Source of the DNA: Streptomyces bluensis | GTDB lineage: Bacteria > Actinomycetota > Actinomycetes > Streptomycetales > Streptomycetaceae | Assembly: GCF_014650715.1 (NCBI RefSeq) | Contig: NZ_BMVM01000001.1 | Coordinates: forward strand, 186,001-250,000 | Direction of reading: 5' to 3' | Length of the DNA stretch: 64,000 nt | Shown: positions 26,167 through 34,046 of the stretch, in pieces | Layout of the letters: every line of letters begins with the position of its first letter | Position numbering within the stretch: the first letter of the stretch is position 1 | Program-made: the position numbers and the translations under genes | The notes under the pieces: generated by a model | The model's input: only the letters and a program-made list of their open reading frames with translations | Databases searched by the model: none | What the model was told of the DNA's origin: nothing

Positions 26167-27594
26167 TCAGGCGTGCGGGGCGGGGCGTCCGAGGAGCCAC
26201 AGCGCGCACGCCGACAGACACAGCGCCGCCGCACCACAGGCCAGGGGCAGCGCCACGGGGCCCGGTGGGAGGCGCAGCACTGCGACCGTCGCGGCACCGG
26301 CCGCGGCCGCGAGGCAGATCACGGCCGACGACCAGGCCGCCCCGAACGCCTGGAGCAGCAGCGCGGTCCACAGGGCGGCCGCGAGCAGCAGCAGAGTGGT
26401 CGGATCGGCGCCGATGAGCAGGGCCACGGGCAGCAGCGGCAGGAGGTAGGCGAGCAGGCAGAGGCCGAGGATGCCGGCCGAGCGCAGCAGGAAGGCGGCC
26501 GGTGTCGCGGTGGCGCGCAGCGCGGCGACCGACAGCCCGCGGTAGCGGTACAGCAGCCATTCGGCCGGCCCCATGCTGACGGTCAGTACGATCACCGCGT
26601 ACGGCTCCCGCTGCGCCTCCAGCAGCACCAGTACTCCCGCGGCCAGCCCGAACAGCCCGTACGGCAGGGACCACAGTGCGCGCGGGCGGGCGGCGCCGGA
26701 CACGGCCGGGACGGCGAGGGCGGCCCACAGGACCCGGCCGGTGACGGCGAGCGTGGCGAGCAGGGCCAGCGACGGCAGCCCGGCCCGCAGCCACGGGCCG
26801 GGTTCCCACCACGGCAGGACGGCGCTGCCGGCGGCCAGCGGGCTGAGCGCGGCCAGCAGCAGCCGCTCCCTGGCGAGCACCAGCAGCACGCCCGCCGCCG
26901 CCAGGTACGCCGACTGCGCGGCGGCCACCAGGGTCACCGGGCCGCCGCCCGCGGGCAGCACCGCGGCCGCCGTGGCCACCGTCGCGCCCAGGGATGCACC
27001 GGTCAGGAGCGTCCGGCCCGCCTCCCGCCGCCCCGTCGCCAGCCGCAGGTGTGCCCGATGACCGAGTGCCTGCCCCCAGGCCCAGGAGACGAGTCCCGCC
27101 ACGAACAGGGCCGGGGCGTGCCGGCCGGGGTTCCACAGGGGGGCGGTCAGCAGGTAGGCGAGCCCCGGCAGGGCGAACAGCACACCGCGCAGCAGACAGC
27201 GCACGGTGTCCGGGCGCCAGGGATCGGCCGCGGTCGGGGGTTCGGGGAAGGTTCGCGGCACCCGCTCGTAGAGGGCCGTGGCGAGGGAGAACAGGTTCGG
27301 GTGACCGTACCGTTCCTTGATCACGGAGGCGGACAGGCCCTCCGCTTCCAGCAGTGCGGCCACTTCGTAGGGGTGGACGGCCGGACCGACGCGGTCGGCG
27401 AGTTCGGCGGCGAGCTCGCTGACCGCCTCCTCGTCGGGGCCCTGCCGTGGCAACCGGATGGTGAGCGTGGTGTCGTCGTCGAGTGCCCAGCGGGGGCGGC
27501 GGCGCGCCCTGCGTGGCCGGCGTGTGTCGGCCAGCCGGAGTGCCAGCGTGTCCTGTTCGGTGCCGCCGGGTTCGAGTGATATCGGCCCGCTCAT
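26167..27594 (-). CDS. Polytopic membrane protein of the polysaccharide operon
   Basis: A 475-residue protein with a cytoplasmic N-terminal region of about 135 residues (including 'VHPYEVAALLEAEGLSASV' and 'ERYGHPNLFSLA') and then roughly ten to twelve hydrophobic helices to the C-terminus. No transporter signature is recognised. Its start overlaps the stop of the glycosyltransferase gene (ATGA), so the two are made together. In Pel systems PelF works with the 12-helix PelG, and in the fungal galactosaminogalactan enzyme Gt4c the GT4 domain is fused to a membrane region; this protein is placed to fill that role. That is an inference from position and topology only. Confidence 0.7.
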   Translation of the reverse strand: MSGPISLEPGGTEQDTLALRLADTRRPRRARRRPRWALDDDTTLTIRLPRQGPDEEAVSELAAELADRVGPAVHPYEVAALLEAEGLSASVIKERYGHPNLFSLATALYERVPRTFPEPPTAADPWRPDTVRCLLRGVLFALPGLAYLLTAPLWNPGRHAPALFVAGLVSWAWGQALGHRAHLRLATGRREAGRTLLTGASLGATVATAAAVLPAGGGPVTLVAAAQSAYLAAAGVLLVLARERLLLAALSPLAAGSAVLPWWEPGPWLRAGLPSLALLATLAVTGRVLWAALAVPAVSGAARPRALWSLPYGLFGLAAGVLVLLEAQREPYAVIVLTVSMGPAEWLLYRYRGLSVAALRATATPAAFLLRSAGILGLCLLAYLLPLLPVALLIGADPTTLLLLAAALWTALLLQAFGAAWSSAVICLAAAAGAATVAVLRLPPGPVALPLACGAAALCLSACALWLLGRPAPHA

Positions 27595-29111
27595 CCGGCC
27601 AGGCTCCTGGTTCCCGTGCCCACCGGTGTGAGCGTCCGCGGGGAGGCCGGTGTCGTCCCGGACCGCCGGTCGAGTGCGGGCAGTTCGTGATAGATGGACC
27701 GGAAGGTGTCGATGGTCTGCCGCAGGGTGAACTGTTCGATCACCCTGAGGCGTGCCGCCTCGCCCATGGACCGCCGCCGCGCGGGATCGCCCAGAAGTTC
27801 CAGCGCGGCCACGGCCATCGCTTCCGGGTCGCGCGGCGGCACCACGAGTCCCGTGTCGCCGACGGCTTCCCTGACGCCGCCCACGTCGGTGGACACGGTC
27901 GCCCGCCCGCAGGACATGGCCTCGATCAGGGTGAAGGGGAAGCCTTCGCTGATGCTGGAGAGCATCACGACGTTGCCGGCCGCGTAGGCGTCCTTGATGT
28001 CGTCGACGCGGCCCTCGAACGTCACGGCGTCCGCGTGGCCGAGCTCGGCGGCCAGGGCCTCGCATCGCTCCCGGTAGGCCTCTCCGCCGCGTGGTGTCCC
28101 GCCGAACAACCGCAGCCGCACGTCGGGGAGCCGCTCCCTGACGAGGGCGAGGGCCCGTATGAGGGTCTCCAGGTCCTTGATGGGGTCGACGCGGCCCGCC
28201 CAGCTGAGGGTGAGCGCGTCCGGTTCGGGTCCGGCCGGCGGGAAGGCGGCGGGGTCCACGCCGTTGTAGACCGTACGGATCGACTCCGGGGCGGCTCCGC
28301 CCTGTTCCTCCCACAGCCGGTTGTAGCGGTTGCCCGGCGTGATCAGGGCGGCCCGGCGGTAGCTCTCCTCCGCCAGCAGCCGGAAGAAGCCGAGGACGAC
28401 GGCTTTCACGGGCCAGCGGTAGGGCGCGGTGCGGTAGCCGAGGTAACGCTCGCGCAGATAGACACCGTGCTCGGTCAACAGCAGGGGGACACCGTGCCGT
28501 TCGAGGGCGGCGAGGCCCGGCAGTACGGCGACACCGCCGCTGACGGCGTGCGCGACGCCGTTCTCGGGCGGCGGTACGGCCAGCGGGCGCAGGGCGTGTT
28601 CCAGCAGGGCGGTCGCGGTGAGCGCGTCGTGCAGGGTGGGCCGGGCCTCGCGTACGGCGAGTCCGGGCCGGTTCCACACGGCGGTCAGCAGGGTGATCGC
28701 CCGGTCCGAGCGCAGGAAGGGGCTCAGCGTCCCGTCCGCCGCGGCCCGCGCCATCGCGTAGAGGGCCGGGGCGAATCCGGACTCGGCGTGCGGATCGAGC
28801 AGGGCGGTCAGGAACTGCTCGTAGGCGGCGGCGAGTTGGACCCGGGCGCGGCCCCGGGGCGGGCGGCCCTCGGGCGGATCGCCCCACATCGGGACGGACA
28901 GCACACGTGAGACGTGCGCGGGCAGGTCCCATACGACGGGTTCGCGTCCGGTGCCGGTGACGGCGATGATGTCGAAGTCGAGGTCGGGCATGCCCTGGAC
29001 GAGCTGGTCGCACCAGACGCTCACGCCGCCGTGACTGTGCGGGTAGGTGCCTTCGGTGAGCAGGGTGACGCGCGTCGCGCCGGGGCGTCGCACGCCGTGG
29101 GGAACGGGCAT
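27591..29111 (-). CDS. pelF: PelF-type GT4 glycosyltransferase
   Basis: A 506-residue cytosolic GT-B glycosyltransferase of family GT4, most like PelF, the polymerising enzyme of the Pel polysaccharide. Diagnostic parts are the N-terminal 'LLTEGTYPHSHGGVSVWCDQL', 'LTEHGVYLRERYL', the linker 'VYNGVDPAAFPP', 'LSWAGRVDPIKDLETLIRA' and the EX7E donor motif E389-E397 in 'SEGFPFTLIEAMSCG'. The N-terminal domain is long (about 290 residues), as in PelF. The ATG follows GGAG at 7 bases. It is flanked by a secreted deacetylase gene upstream and its presumed membrane partner downstream. Donor is probably a UDP-N-acetylhexosamine; this is inferred from the family. Confidence 0.85.
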   Translation of the reverse strand: MPVPHGVRRPGATRVTLLTEGTYPHSHGGVSVWCDQLVQGMPDLDFDIIAVTGTGREPVVWDLPAHVSRVLSVPMWGDPPEGRPPRGRARVQLAAAYEQFLTALLDPHAESGFAPALYAMARAAADGTLSPFLRSDRAITLLTAVWNRPGLAVREARPTLHDALTATALLEHALRPLAVPPPENGVAHAVSGGVAVLPGLAALERHGVPLLLTEHGVYLRERYLGYRTAPYRWPVKAVVLGFFRLLAEESYRRAALITPGNRYNRLWEEQGGAAPESIRTVYNGVDPAAFPPAGPEPDALTLSWAGRVDPIKDLETLIRALALVRERLPDVRLRLFGGTPRGGEAYRERCEALAAELGHADAVTFEGRVDDIKDAYAAGNVVMLSSISEGFPFTLIEAMSCGRATVSTDVGGVREAVGDTGLVVPPRDPEAMAVAALELLGDPARRRSMGEAARLRVIEQFTLRQTIDTFRSIYHELPALDRRSGTTPASPRTLTPVGTGTRSLAG

Positions 29112-29245
29112 CGATGTGCTCCACGGCCGGGGTGTGGTGGTTCGTGCCGGTCCGGGCCGCCGGTGAGCGGCCGGGACCTTCGGTCGGTTCCCGGGACCGG
29201 TCCATCGGTGGGTGCCTGGGCCGGTCCTCGGGTCGGTGCACCGTT

Positions 29246-31375
29246 CTAGTGGTCCGGGGTGTAAGGGACCCGCTCGGTCACGCCCGCGGGGACGCGGACC
29301 TCGGGAGCGGGGTCCGTGGCCGGGGCGGGCTGCTCGGCGGAGCCGGCGGCCGGTCCCTCGGCGGACGCCGGCAGGGTCAGGCTGAGGGGTGCGCCCGTGG
29401 ACGGGGTCCAGCCGGACACCGCGCCCGCGTACGCCTCACCGAACGGGGCGCCGCCCAGCGTGGTCCCGGTGGGCAGGGTCGCGGTGACGGACAGTCCGGC
29501 CGGTGCCTCGACGGTCACGGTGCCGCCGATGCGGTACGCGGTGACGTCGCCGTCCTGGAGGGCGGCCTGCCAGGCGGCTCTGCGCTGGAGTTCGGCGCCG
29601 ATGTCCTTCATCCGCAGGTTGACCAGAGGGGTGTTGTCGGCGAACAGCGCCTCGTAGCCGTCGAGGACGCCGTTCAGCACCGGGTAGGCGATGCGGTCCT
29701 CGGCCAGGTTCGACTGATGGATGAAGTGCGGCTTCGGGTCGTTGGCCAGGACGTGTCCGAGGGCGATCCGCTTCTCCAGCGGCACGATGACGTCGGTGTA
29801 ACCCGTGGCGGTGTCCAGCTGTGCCGGCAGGCACGTGGTGGTGGCCGGGTTGTCCTCGCAGATGCCGCTGCCGCCCTGGGCGCGGCTGGTGTAGATCCAG
29901 TTGTACTCGTCGACCTGCTCGGCCACGCGCCCCGCGTTGTAGAAGATGTTCATCGGGTAGCGGGGGACGGTCGTGGCCGGGCCGATCCGGCGCTGGGCGG
30001 ACTCGCGGGAGTTGTCCGACGCGAGCCAGGTGATGTCGGTGTCGTCCAGGGCGGGTGCCAGGTTGGGGTTGTCCTCGGTCTGCTGCGGCAGCACCTTCAT
30101 GCCGGAGTGCTCGCCGGTGACCAGCTCGCCGTTCTCCAGCGGGAGTTCGGCCCTCTCGCCCCAGACGCGGTTGGCGGCGATCTCGTCGGCGATGTCGTTC
30201 CGGCTCACCCACCGGGTGCTGCCGTTGGCGTTGGTGGCGCACCGCCAGGGCACCACCGTGGTGTCCTGCACACAGCCGAGGAAGGCGTGGCTGTAGGTGT
30301 GGTTGATCCAGCGGAACTCGTCGCGGTCCGCGATGAGTTTGTCGGCGAGTGCGTCGACGCCGTTGTTGTCCTCGCGGTGGTCGACACTGCCGGCGCCGTT
30401 GTAGGCGAAGTCGAGCGTGAAGTCCTTGCTCTTCTGCCAGGCGATCGCGTGGTCGACGTCGGCGGGCGTCATACGGATCGGGTCGGGGGTGGCGCCCGGG
30501 TCCGTGCAGTCGACGTCGCCGGGTGTGCAGTTGAGCTCGGTGTTCCAGCGGTCGTCGGCGGCGAGCATGTCGTCCACGTGCACGGCGAAGTAGTTCCGCG
30601 CGGCGCCCAGGTGCACGCCGCCGGTCATCCACGCGACGATGCCGCGGGCCAGCAGCCTGAACTGCTGCTGGTGCTGGTTGTAGACGAACGTGACGACGAG
30701 TTCACGCCGCCCGTCGTGCCGGTACTCCCCCACCAGCGTGCCTCGTGTCGACCGGCCGGGGATCGCCGCCTCGACGTAGGGGGTGAAGTCGGCGCCCGCC
30801 ACGGGCGTGGACAGGTAGGCGTAACTCTCGCCCACGGCGGGGTCGTTGTCCTCGAAGGGCACCGCCCCGTCGAGGTAGCCGAAGGGGCCCGCCTTCCCGG
30901 CGGCGGTCACCTCGGCCCGCGCTCCGTCGATGTTCCCGGAGTAGCCGCCCTGGGTCGGGTACTGCAGACCGGCCTCCGGACGCGCGTAGGTGTAGGCGTC
31001 GACCTGGGGAACGTCGTACGTCTGCTCGTACGCCGTGAGCGCGGCCATCTCGGCGGAACCTGCCGGGAACGGGTTGTCGTTGGGCAGCACGACGGCCTGG
31101 AACCTGGCGCGTGGCCGCCCGTCGACGGTGTCCGCGAGGAAGCCGGCGTCGATCACGGGCCGACCGGACCGGGTGAGGTCGATCTCGGTGTACGGCGTGC
31201 CGGCCGCGGTCAGTTCAGCGGCGATCGCGTCGGTGGCCGGGCCGCCGTCGCTCACCACCAGCACCCGCAGGTCGACGCGGGGCGCGGTGTCGGCGTGGGC
31301 GGTGCCGGCCGGCAGTCCCAGCGCGGCGATGAGCGCGCCCACTGTGAGCAGGCTGGTGCGTAAGGTCCGCTTCAT
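29246..31375 (-). CDS. Secreted Agd3/PelA-like polysaccharide deacetylase
   Basis: A 709-residue secreted protein. After a signal peptide (end near AHADT, residue 30) comes an alpha/beta domain (35-255), then a deacetylase-type domain with metal-binding motifs VHVDD (265-269) and NHTYSH (358-363), equal to the D-D and H(S/T)xxH motifs of carbohydrate esterases, and a C-terminal beta-rich region (about 580-709) that may bind carbohydrate. This order matches fungal Agd3 (CE18), which deacetylates galactosaminogalactan, and the deacetylase part of PelA. The ATG at 31375 begins the signal peptide. It heads the polysaccharide operon and would make the polymer cationic outside the cell. Confidence 0.78.
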   Translation of the reverse strand: MKRTLRTSLLTVGALIAALGLPAGTAHADTAPRVDLRVLVVSDGGPATDAIAAELTAAGTPYTEIDLTRSGRPVIDAGFLADTVDGRPRARFQAVVLPNDNPFPAGSAEMAALTAYEQTYDVPQVDAYTYARPEAGLQYPTQGGYSGNIDGARAEVTAAGKAGPFGYLDGAVPFEDNDPAVGESYAYLSTPVAGADFTPYVEAAIPGRSTRGTLVGEYRHDGRRELVVTFVYNQHQQQFRLLARGIVAWMTGGVHLGAARNYFAVHVDDMLAADDRWNTELNCTPGDVDCTDPGATPDPIRMTPADVDHAIAWQKSKDFTLDFAYNGAGSVDHREDNNGVDALADKLIADRDEFRWINHTYSHAFLGCVQDTTVVPWRCATNANGSTRWVSRNDIADEIAANRVWGERAELPLENGELVTGEHSGMKVLPQQTEDNPNLAPALDDTDITWLASDNSRESAQRRIGPATTVPRYPMNIFYNAGRVAEQVDEYNWIYTSRAQGGSGICEDNPATTTCLPAQLDTATGYTDVIVPLEKRIALGHVLANDPKPHFIHQSNLAEDRIAYPVLNGVLDGYEALFADNTPLVNLRMKDIGAELQRRAAWQAALQDGDVTAYRIGGTVTVEAPAGLSVTATLPTGTTLGGAPFGEAYAGAVSGWTPSTGAPLSLTLPASAEGPAAGSAEQPAPATDPAPEVRVPAGVTERVPYTPDH

Positions 31376-31785
31376 GCGGTGAAGTCCCCTCCCCGGGCAG
31401 GGGTGAGCACGGCTCCCATGGAGCGGACGCACCCCCCTCGCGTGACGCCGGCACCCCCTCAGAAGCCGGTCATCGACGCATCCGTCGCGTCACATAGTGA
31501 TGCCTGTGTGTAGCTTTCGTGGCCCTGTCGCGAAACATGACGGAAAAGTGCACGTGTCCAACAGGGCCGATCTGGAACCGAATGAGGCTGTTCCCCGTCG
31601 CCGGGGAGCGCGGCCCGCGCCGGCCGCGAGGGGCTCGGTGTGCTGGTCCGGGCCCTGCGCGGCGCGGCGGCGGGCCGGTCGGGCCCCGCCAGGCCGGGTG
31701 TGAGTGGCCCATACCGGGACGTGTGCCCGATCATGGGCCGTTTCAGGTCACTCCCGCCCCGGCCACCCTTGCCGCCGACCGGCCG
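31376..31785. other. Promoter region of the polysaccharide operon, no gene
   Basis: About 410 bases with no plausible gene. It should contain the promoter of the minus-strand polysaccharide operon and includes an AT-richer patch at 31485-31560. I could not identify a confident -35/-10 pair. Confidence 0.55.
31521..31568. repeat. Inverted repeat GGCCCTGT / ACAGGGCC
   Basis: Perfect 8-base arms at 31521-31528 and 31561-31568 with 32 bases between them, in the AT-richer patch about 150-190 bases upstream of the deacetylase gene. It could be a stem-loop or paired half-sites of a regulator. Confidence 0.45.
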
Positions 31786-32313
31786 TCAGGCGCACAGCAC
31801 CCGCGTCTCGGGCGTGTAGACCGGGCCGCCGCTGGCGTTCGTGCTGTCGCTGAACTCGGCGTAGAAGTACGAGTAGAAGCCGATGTTGCCGTTGCAGCCA
31901 GAGTCGGCGGCGACCTGGAGGGTCAGCGTGACGGTACGGCTCTGGCCGGGCGGGATGGTGGCGCCGTAGTTGGTGCCGAGGTCGGCGGGGCCGGTCCCGG
32001 AACAGGGGGTGGAGCCGGTGGCGGTGGCCAGGCTGCAACCGGTGAAGCCGTACTTCAGGTCGGGGCGCTGGGTGGTCAGCCACGTCGGCTCGATGGTCTG
32101 GTACACGAACCAGACGTCGTAGGTCTTGTTGTTGGTGATCGTCATCGACAGGTTCACGGTGCCGCCCGGCGTGGTGCTGGCGCTGTCGGTGGCGAACGTC
32201 AGCTCGGCCGGCACCGGGTTGGCGGCGCTCGCGCCGGGGGCCAGACCGAACACGGCGAGGAGGAGGGCGAGGACGGCGCTGAGGCCGAGACGTCTCATCA
32301 GTGGTGATCGCAT
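31786..32313 (-). CDS. Secreted beta-sandwich-like protein, unknown function
   Basis: A 175-residue secreted protein. The signal peptide (MRSPLMRRLGLSAVLALLLA) ends near ASA-ANP, and the mature part has an Ig/DUF11-like pattern of alternating strands ('GGTVNLSMTITNNKTYDVWF', 'IPPGQSRTVTLTLQV') with four cysteines that could form two disulfides. No catalytic motif is seen. There is no clear ribosome site before the ATGs at 32313 or 32298, and TAGCCT eight bases upstream of 32313 could be a -10 element of a leaderless transcript. It lies upstream of the polysaccharide operon on the same strand but 410 bases away. Confidence 0.7.
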   Translation of the reverse strand: MRSPLMRRLGLSAVLALLLAVFGLAPGASAANPVPAELTFATDSASTTPGGTVNLSMTITNNKTYDVWFVYQTIEPTWLTTQRPDLKYGFTGCSLATATGSTPCSGTGPADLGTNYGATIPPGQSRTVTLTLQVAADSGCNGNIGFYSYFYAEFSDSTNASGGPVYTPETRVLCA

Positions 32314-32669
32314 GACCCGGGAGGCTAGGCATGCGGCGAGCGCACCGTCTCCCCCACGGGGCACGCGGCCCGTCACCGGTCGGCCGGAAGTGTGCGTTGC
32401 GTGAAGGCGGCGTGTCGAACCCATGAGGGCGCGAAGGGTTCGCATCAACGCACGGTAGCGAAGTTGTGACGGGCCGTTGAGTGGGGCCGGTGACGCTGTA
32501 CGGTCCGGTGGTGCGGCCGGACGATATTGGCGCGTATCAACCCCGGCGGAACGCCCCGCGAAAGGGGCGCGGGGCGTGGGTTCTCGGCCATGCGTTGATT
32601 TCCGGCCCGGCTGGACGGCACGCGGGAACGGGGCCGGCCGCTCCGGAACTTCGCGTACAACGACTCGAT
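32314..32669. other. Intergenic region
   Basis: About 356 bases between two minus-strand genes. It must hold the promoter of the secreted-protein gene. Open frames here are shadows with no ribosome site or family match, and no clear terminator was found. Confidence 0.5.
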
Positions 32670-33899
32670 TCACCTGCTGTGGTCAGCGTGCCGCGCAGAT
32701 GACCTGGCGTGGTGTGCGGCGACGGCCATGACGATGACGGAGACCAGGGTGATACCGGCGCCGACGTGGAGCGGCGCCGTGTAGCCGAGGCCCGCGGTGA
32801 TGGCCAGACCCCCGAGCCAGGCGCCAAGGGCGTTGCCGATGTTGGACGCGGACACATTGGCGCTGGCCGCCAGTGCCGCCCCGTGGGCGAAGTCGGTGAC
32901 GCGCGTGATCATGCCGGGCACGCCGGCGAACCCGGACACCCCCATCAGAAACACCAGGACCACCGACGCGATGGCGCTGCCTGCCAGCAGACCGAACATG
33001 GCCAGGGTGATGGTGAGTGCGAGCAGGGCGACGATGAGGGTGCGGTCACGGTCATGATCGGCGGCCCGGCCGCCGATCAGGTTCCCGACGACCAGTCCGA
33101 CGCCGTACACCATCAGCAACCAGGCGACGTCCGCTGGGGAGAAGCCGCTGACCTCGGTGAACGTGTAGGCGATATAGCTGAACGCACCGAACATCCCGCC
33201 GTAGCCGAGCGCGGTGGCCGTCAGCGTGAGCCAGACCTGCCAGGACCGGAAGGCACGGAACTGGGCCCGCAGGCCACTGGGCGGTACCGGGCCTGAGTGG
33301 CCCGTCACTGCCGACGGCCGCGCCTGGCCCGCCCAGCCGGGGACGAGGGCGGCGATTCCCGCCAGGGCCACCACGCCGATCCCGGTGACCGCCCAGAAGG
33401 CCGCCCTCCAGCCCCAACGCTCCCCGACCAGCGCGCCGAACGGCACGCCCAGCACGTTGGCGAGCGTCAGCCCGGCGAACATGACCGCCACCGCGCGGGA
33501 CTTCTTCTCCGGCGCGACCAGGCTGCGCGCGACCAGCGAGCCGATACCGAAGAACGAGCCGTGGCACAACGCCGCGACGATCCGCCCGAGCAGCATCACG
33601 GGATAGCTCGGCGCGACAGCGGACAACAGGTTGCCGATGACGAACAACGCCACCAGGCCGACCAGGACTTCCTTGTGGGACAGCCGTGCCGTCGCCGCGG
33701 TCAGCGCGATGGCGCCGACCGCGACGCTGAGCGCGTACCCGGAGATCAGCCAGCCCGCCGCCGCCTCGGACACCGCGAAACTCGACGCCACCTGCGGCAG
33801 GAGCCCGGCGATCAGGAACTCGGTCAACCCGATGCCGAAACCGCCGAATGCCAGCGCGACAAGTCCGCTGGGCATCCGTCGTTCCCCGAATTCGCTCAT
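32670..33899 (-). CDS. MFS transporter, DHA1 drug/sugar exporter type
   Basis: A 409-residue, 12-helix major facilitator of the DHA1/AraJ-like group, usually exporting drugs or sugars by proton exchange. Family cues are the first helix 'LAFGGFGIGLTEFLIAGLLPQVA', 'AAGWLISGYALSVAVGA', the motif-A-like loop after helix 2, and 'GRIVAALCHGSFFGIGSL' in helix 4. The ATG at 33899 is 8 bases after GAGGG and starts the conserved region; an in-frame ATG at 33941 is possible. No regulator is adjacent. The substrate is unknown. Confidence 0.88.
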   Translation of the reverse strand: MSEFGERRMPSGLVALAFGGFGIGLTEFLIAGLLPQVASSFAVSEAAAGWLISGYALSVAVGAIALTAATARLSHKEVLVGLVALFVIGNLLSAVAPSYPVMLLGRIVAALCHGSFFGIGSLVARSLVAPEKKSRAVAVMFAGLTLANVLGVPFGALVGERWGWRAAFWAVTGIGVVALAGIAALVPGWAGQARPSAVTGHSGPVPPSGLRAQFRAFRSWQVWLTLTATALGYGGMFGAFSYIAYTFTEVSGFSPADVAWLLMVYGVGLVVGNLIGGRAADHDRDRTLIVALLALTITLAMFGLLAGSAIASVVLVFLMGVSGFAGVPGMITRVTDFAHGAALAASANVSASNIGNALGAWLGGLAITAGLGYTAPLHVGAGITLVSVIVMAVAAHHARSSARHADHSR

Positions 33900-34046
33900 G
33901 GCCCCACCCTCGGCCCTGGCCGCGGGCCCGTCCATGGACAAAGATCGTCGGCGCTTGGACGAAAGTGACGACCTGTTATGCCCCGGCCCGCCTGGATGTC
34001 AGAACGGCGGCTTCACCACAAAGGTGTCCGTCGGCGGAGGCTTTTC

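Noticed and set aside
26167..27594. Assignment of the membrane protein as PelG
   Set aside because: Topology and position fit, but no PelG sequence motif could be recognised, so only a role by context is proposed.
24371..29241. Long minus-strand frames extending upstream of the membrane protein and nucleotidyltransferase genes
   Set aside because: Only the segments with domain matches are real; the extensions are out-of-frame readings of the neighbouring genes and are Arg/Pro-rich.
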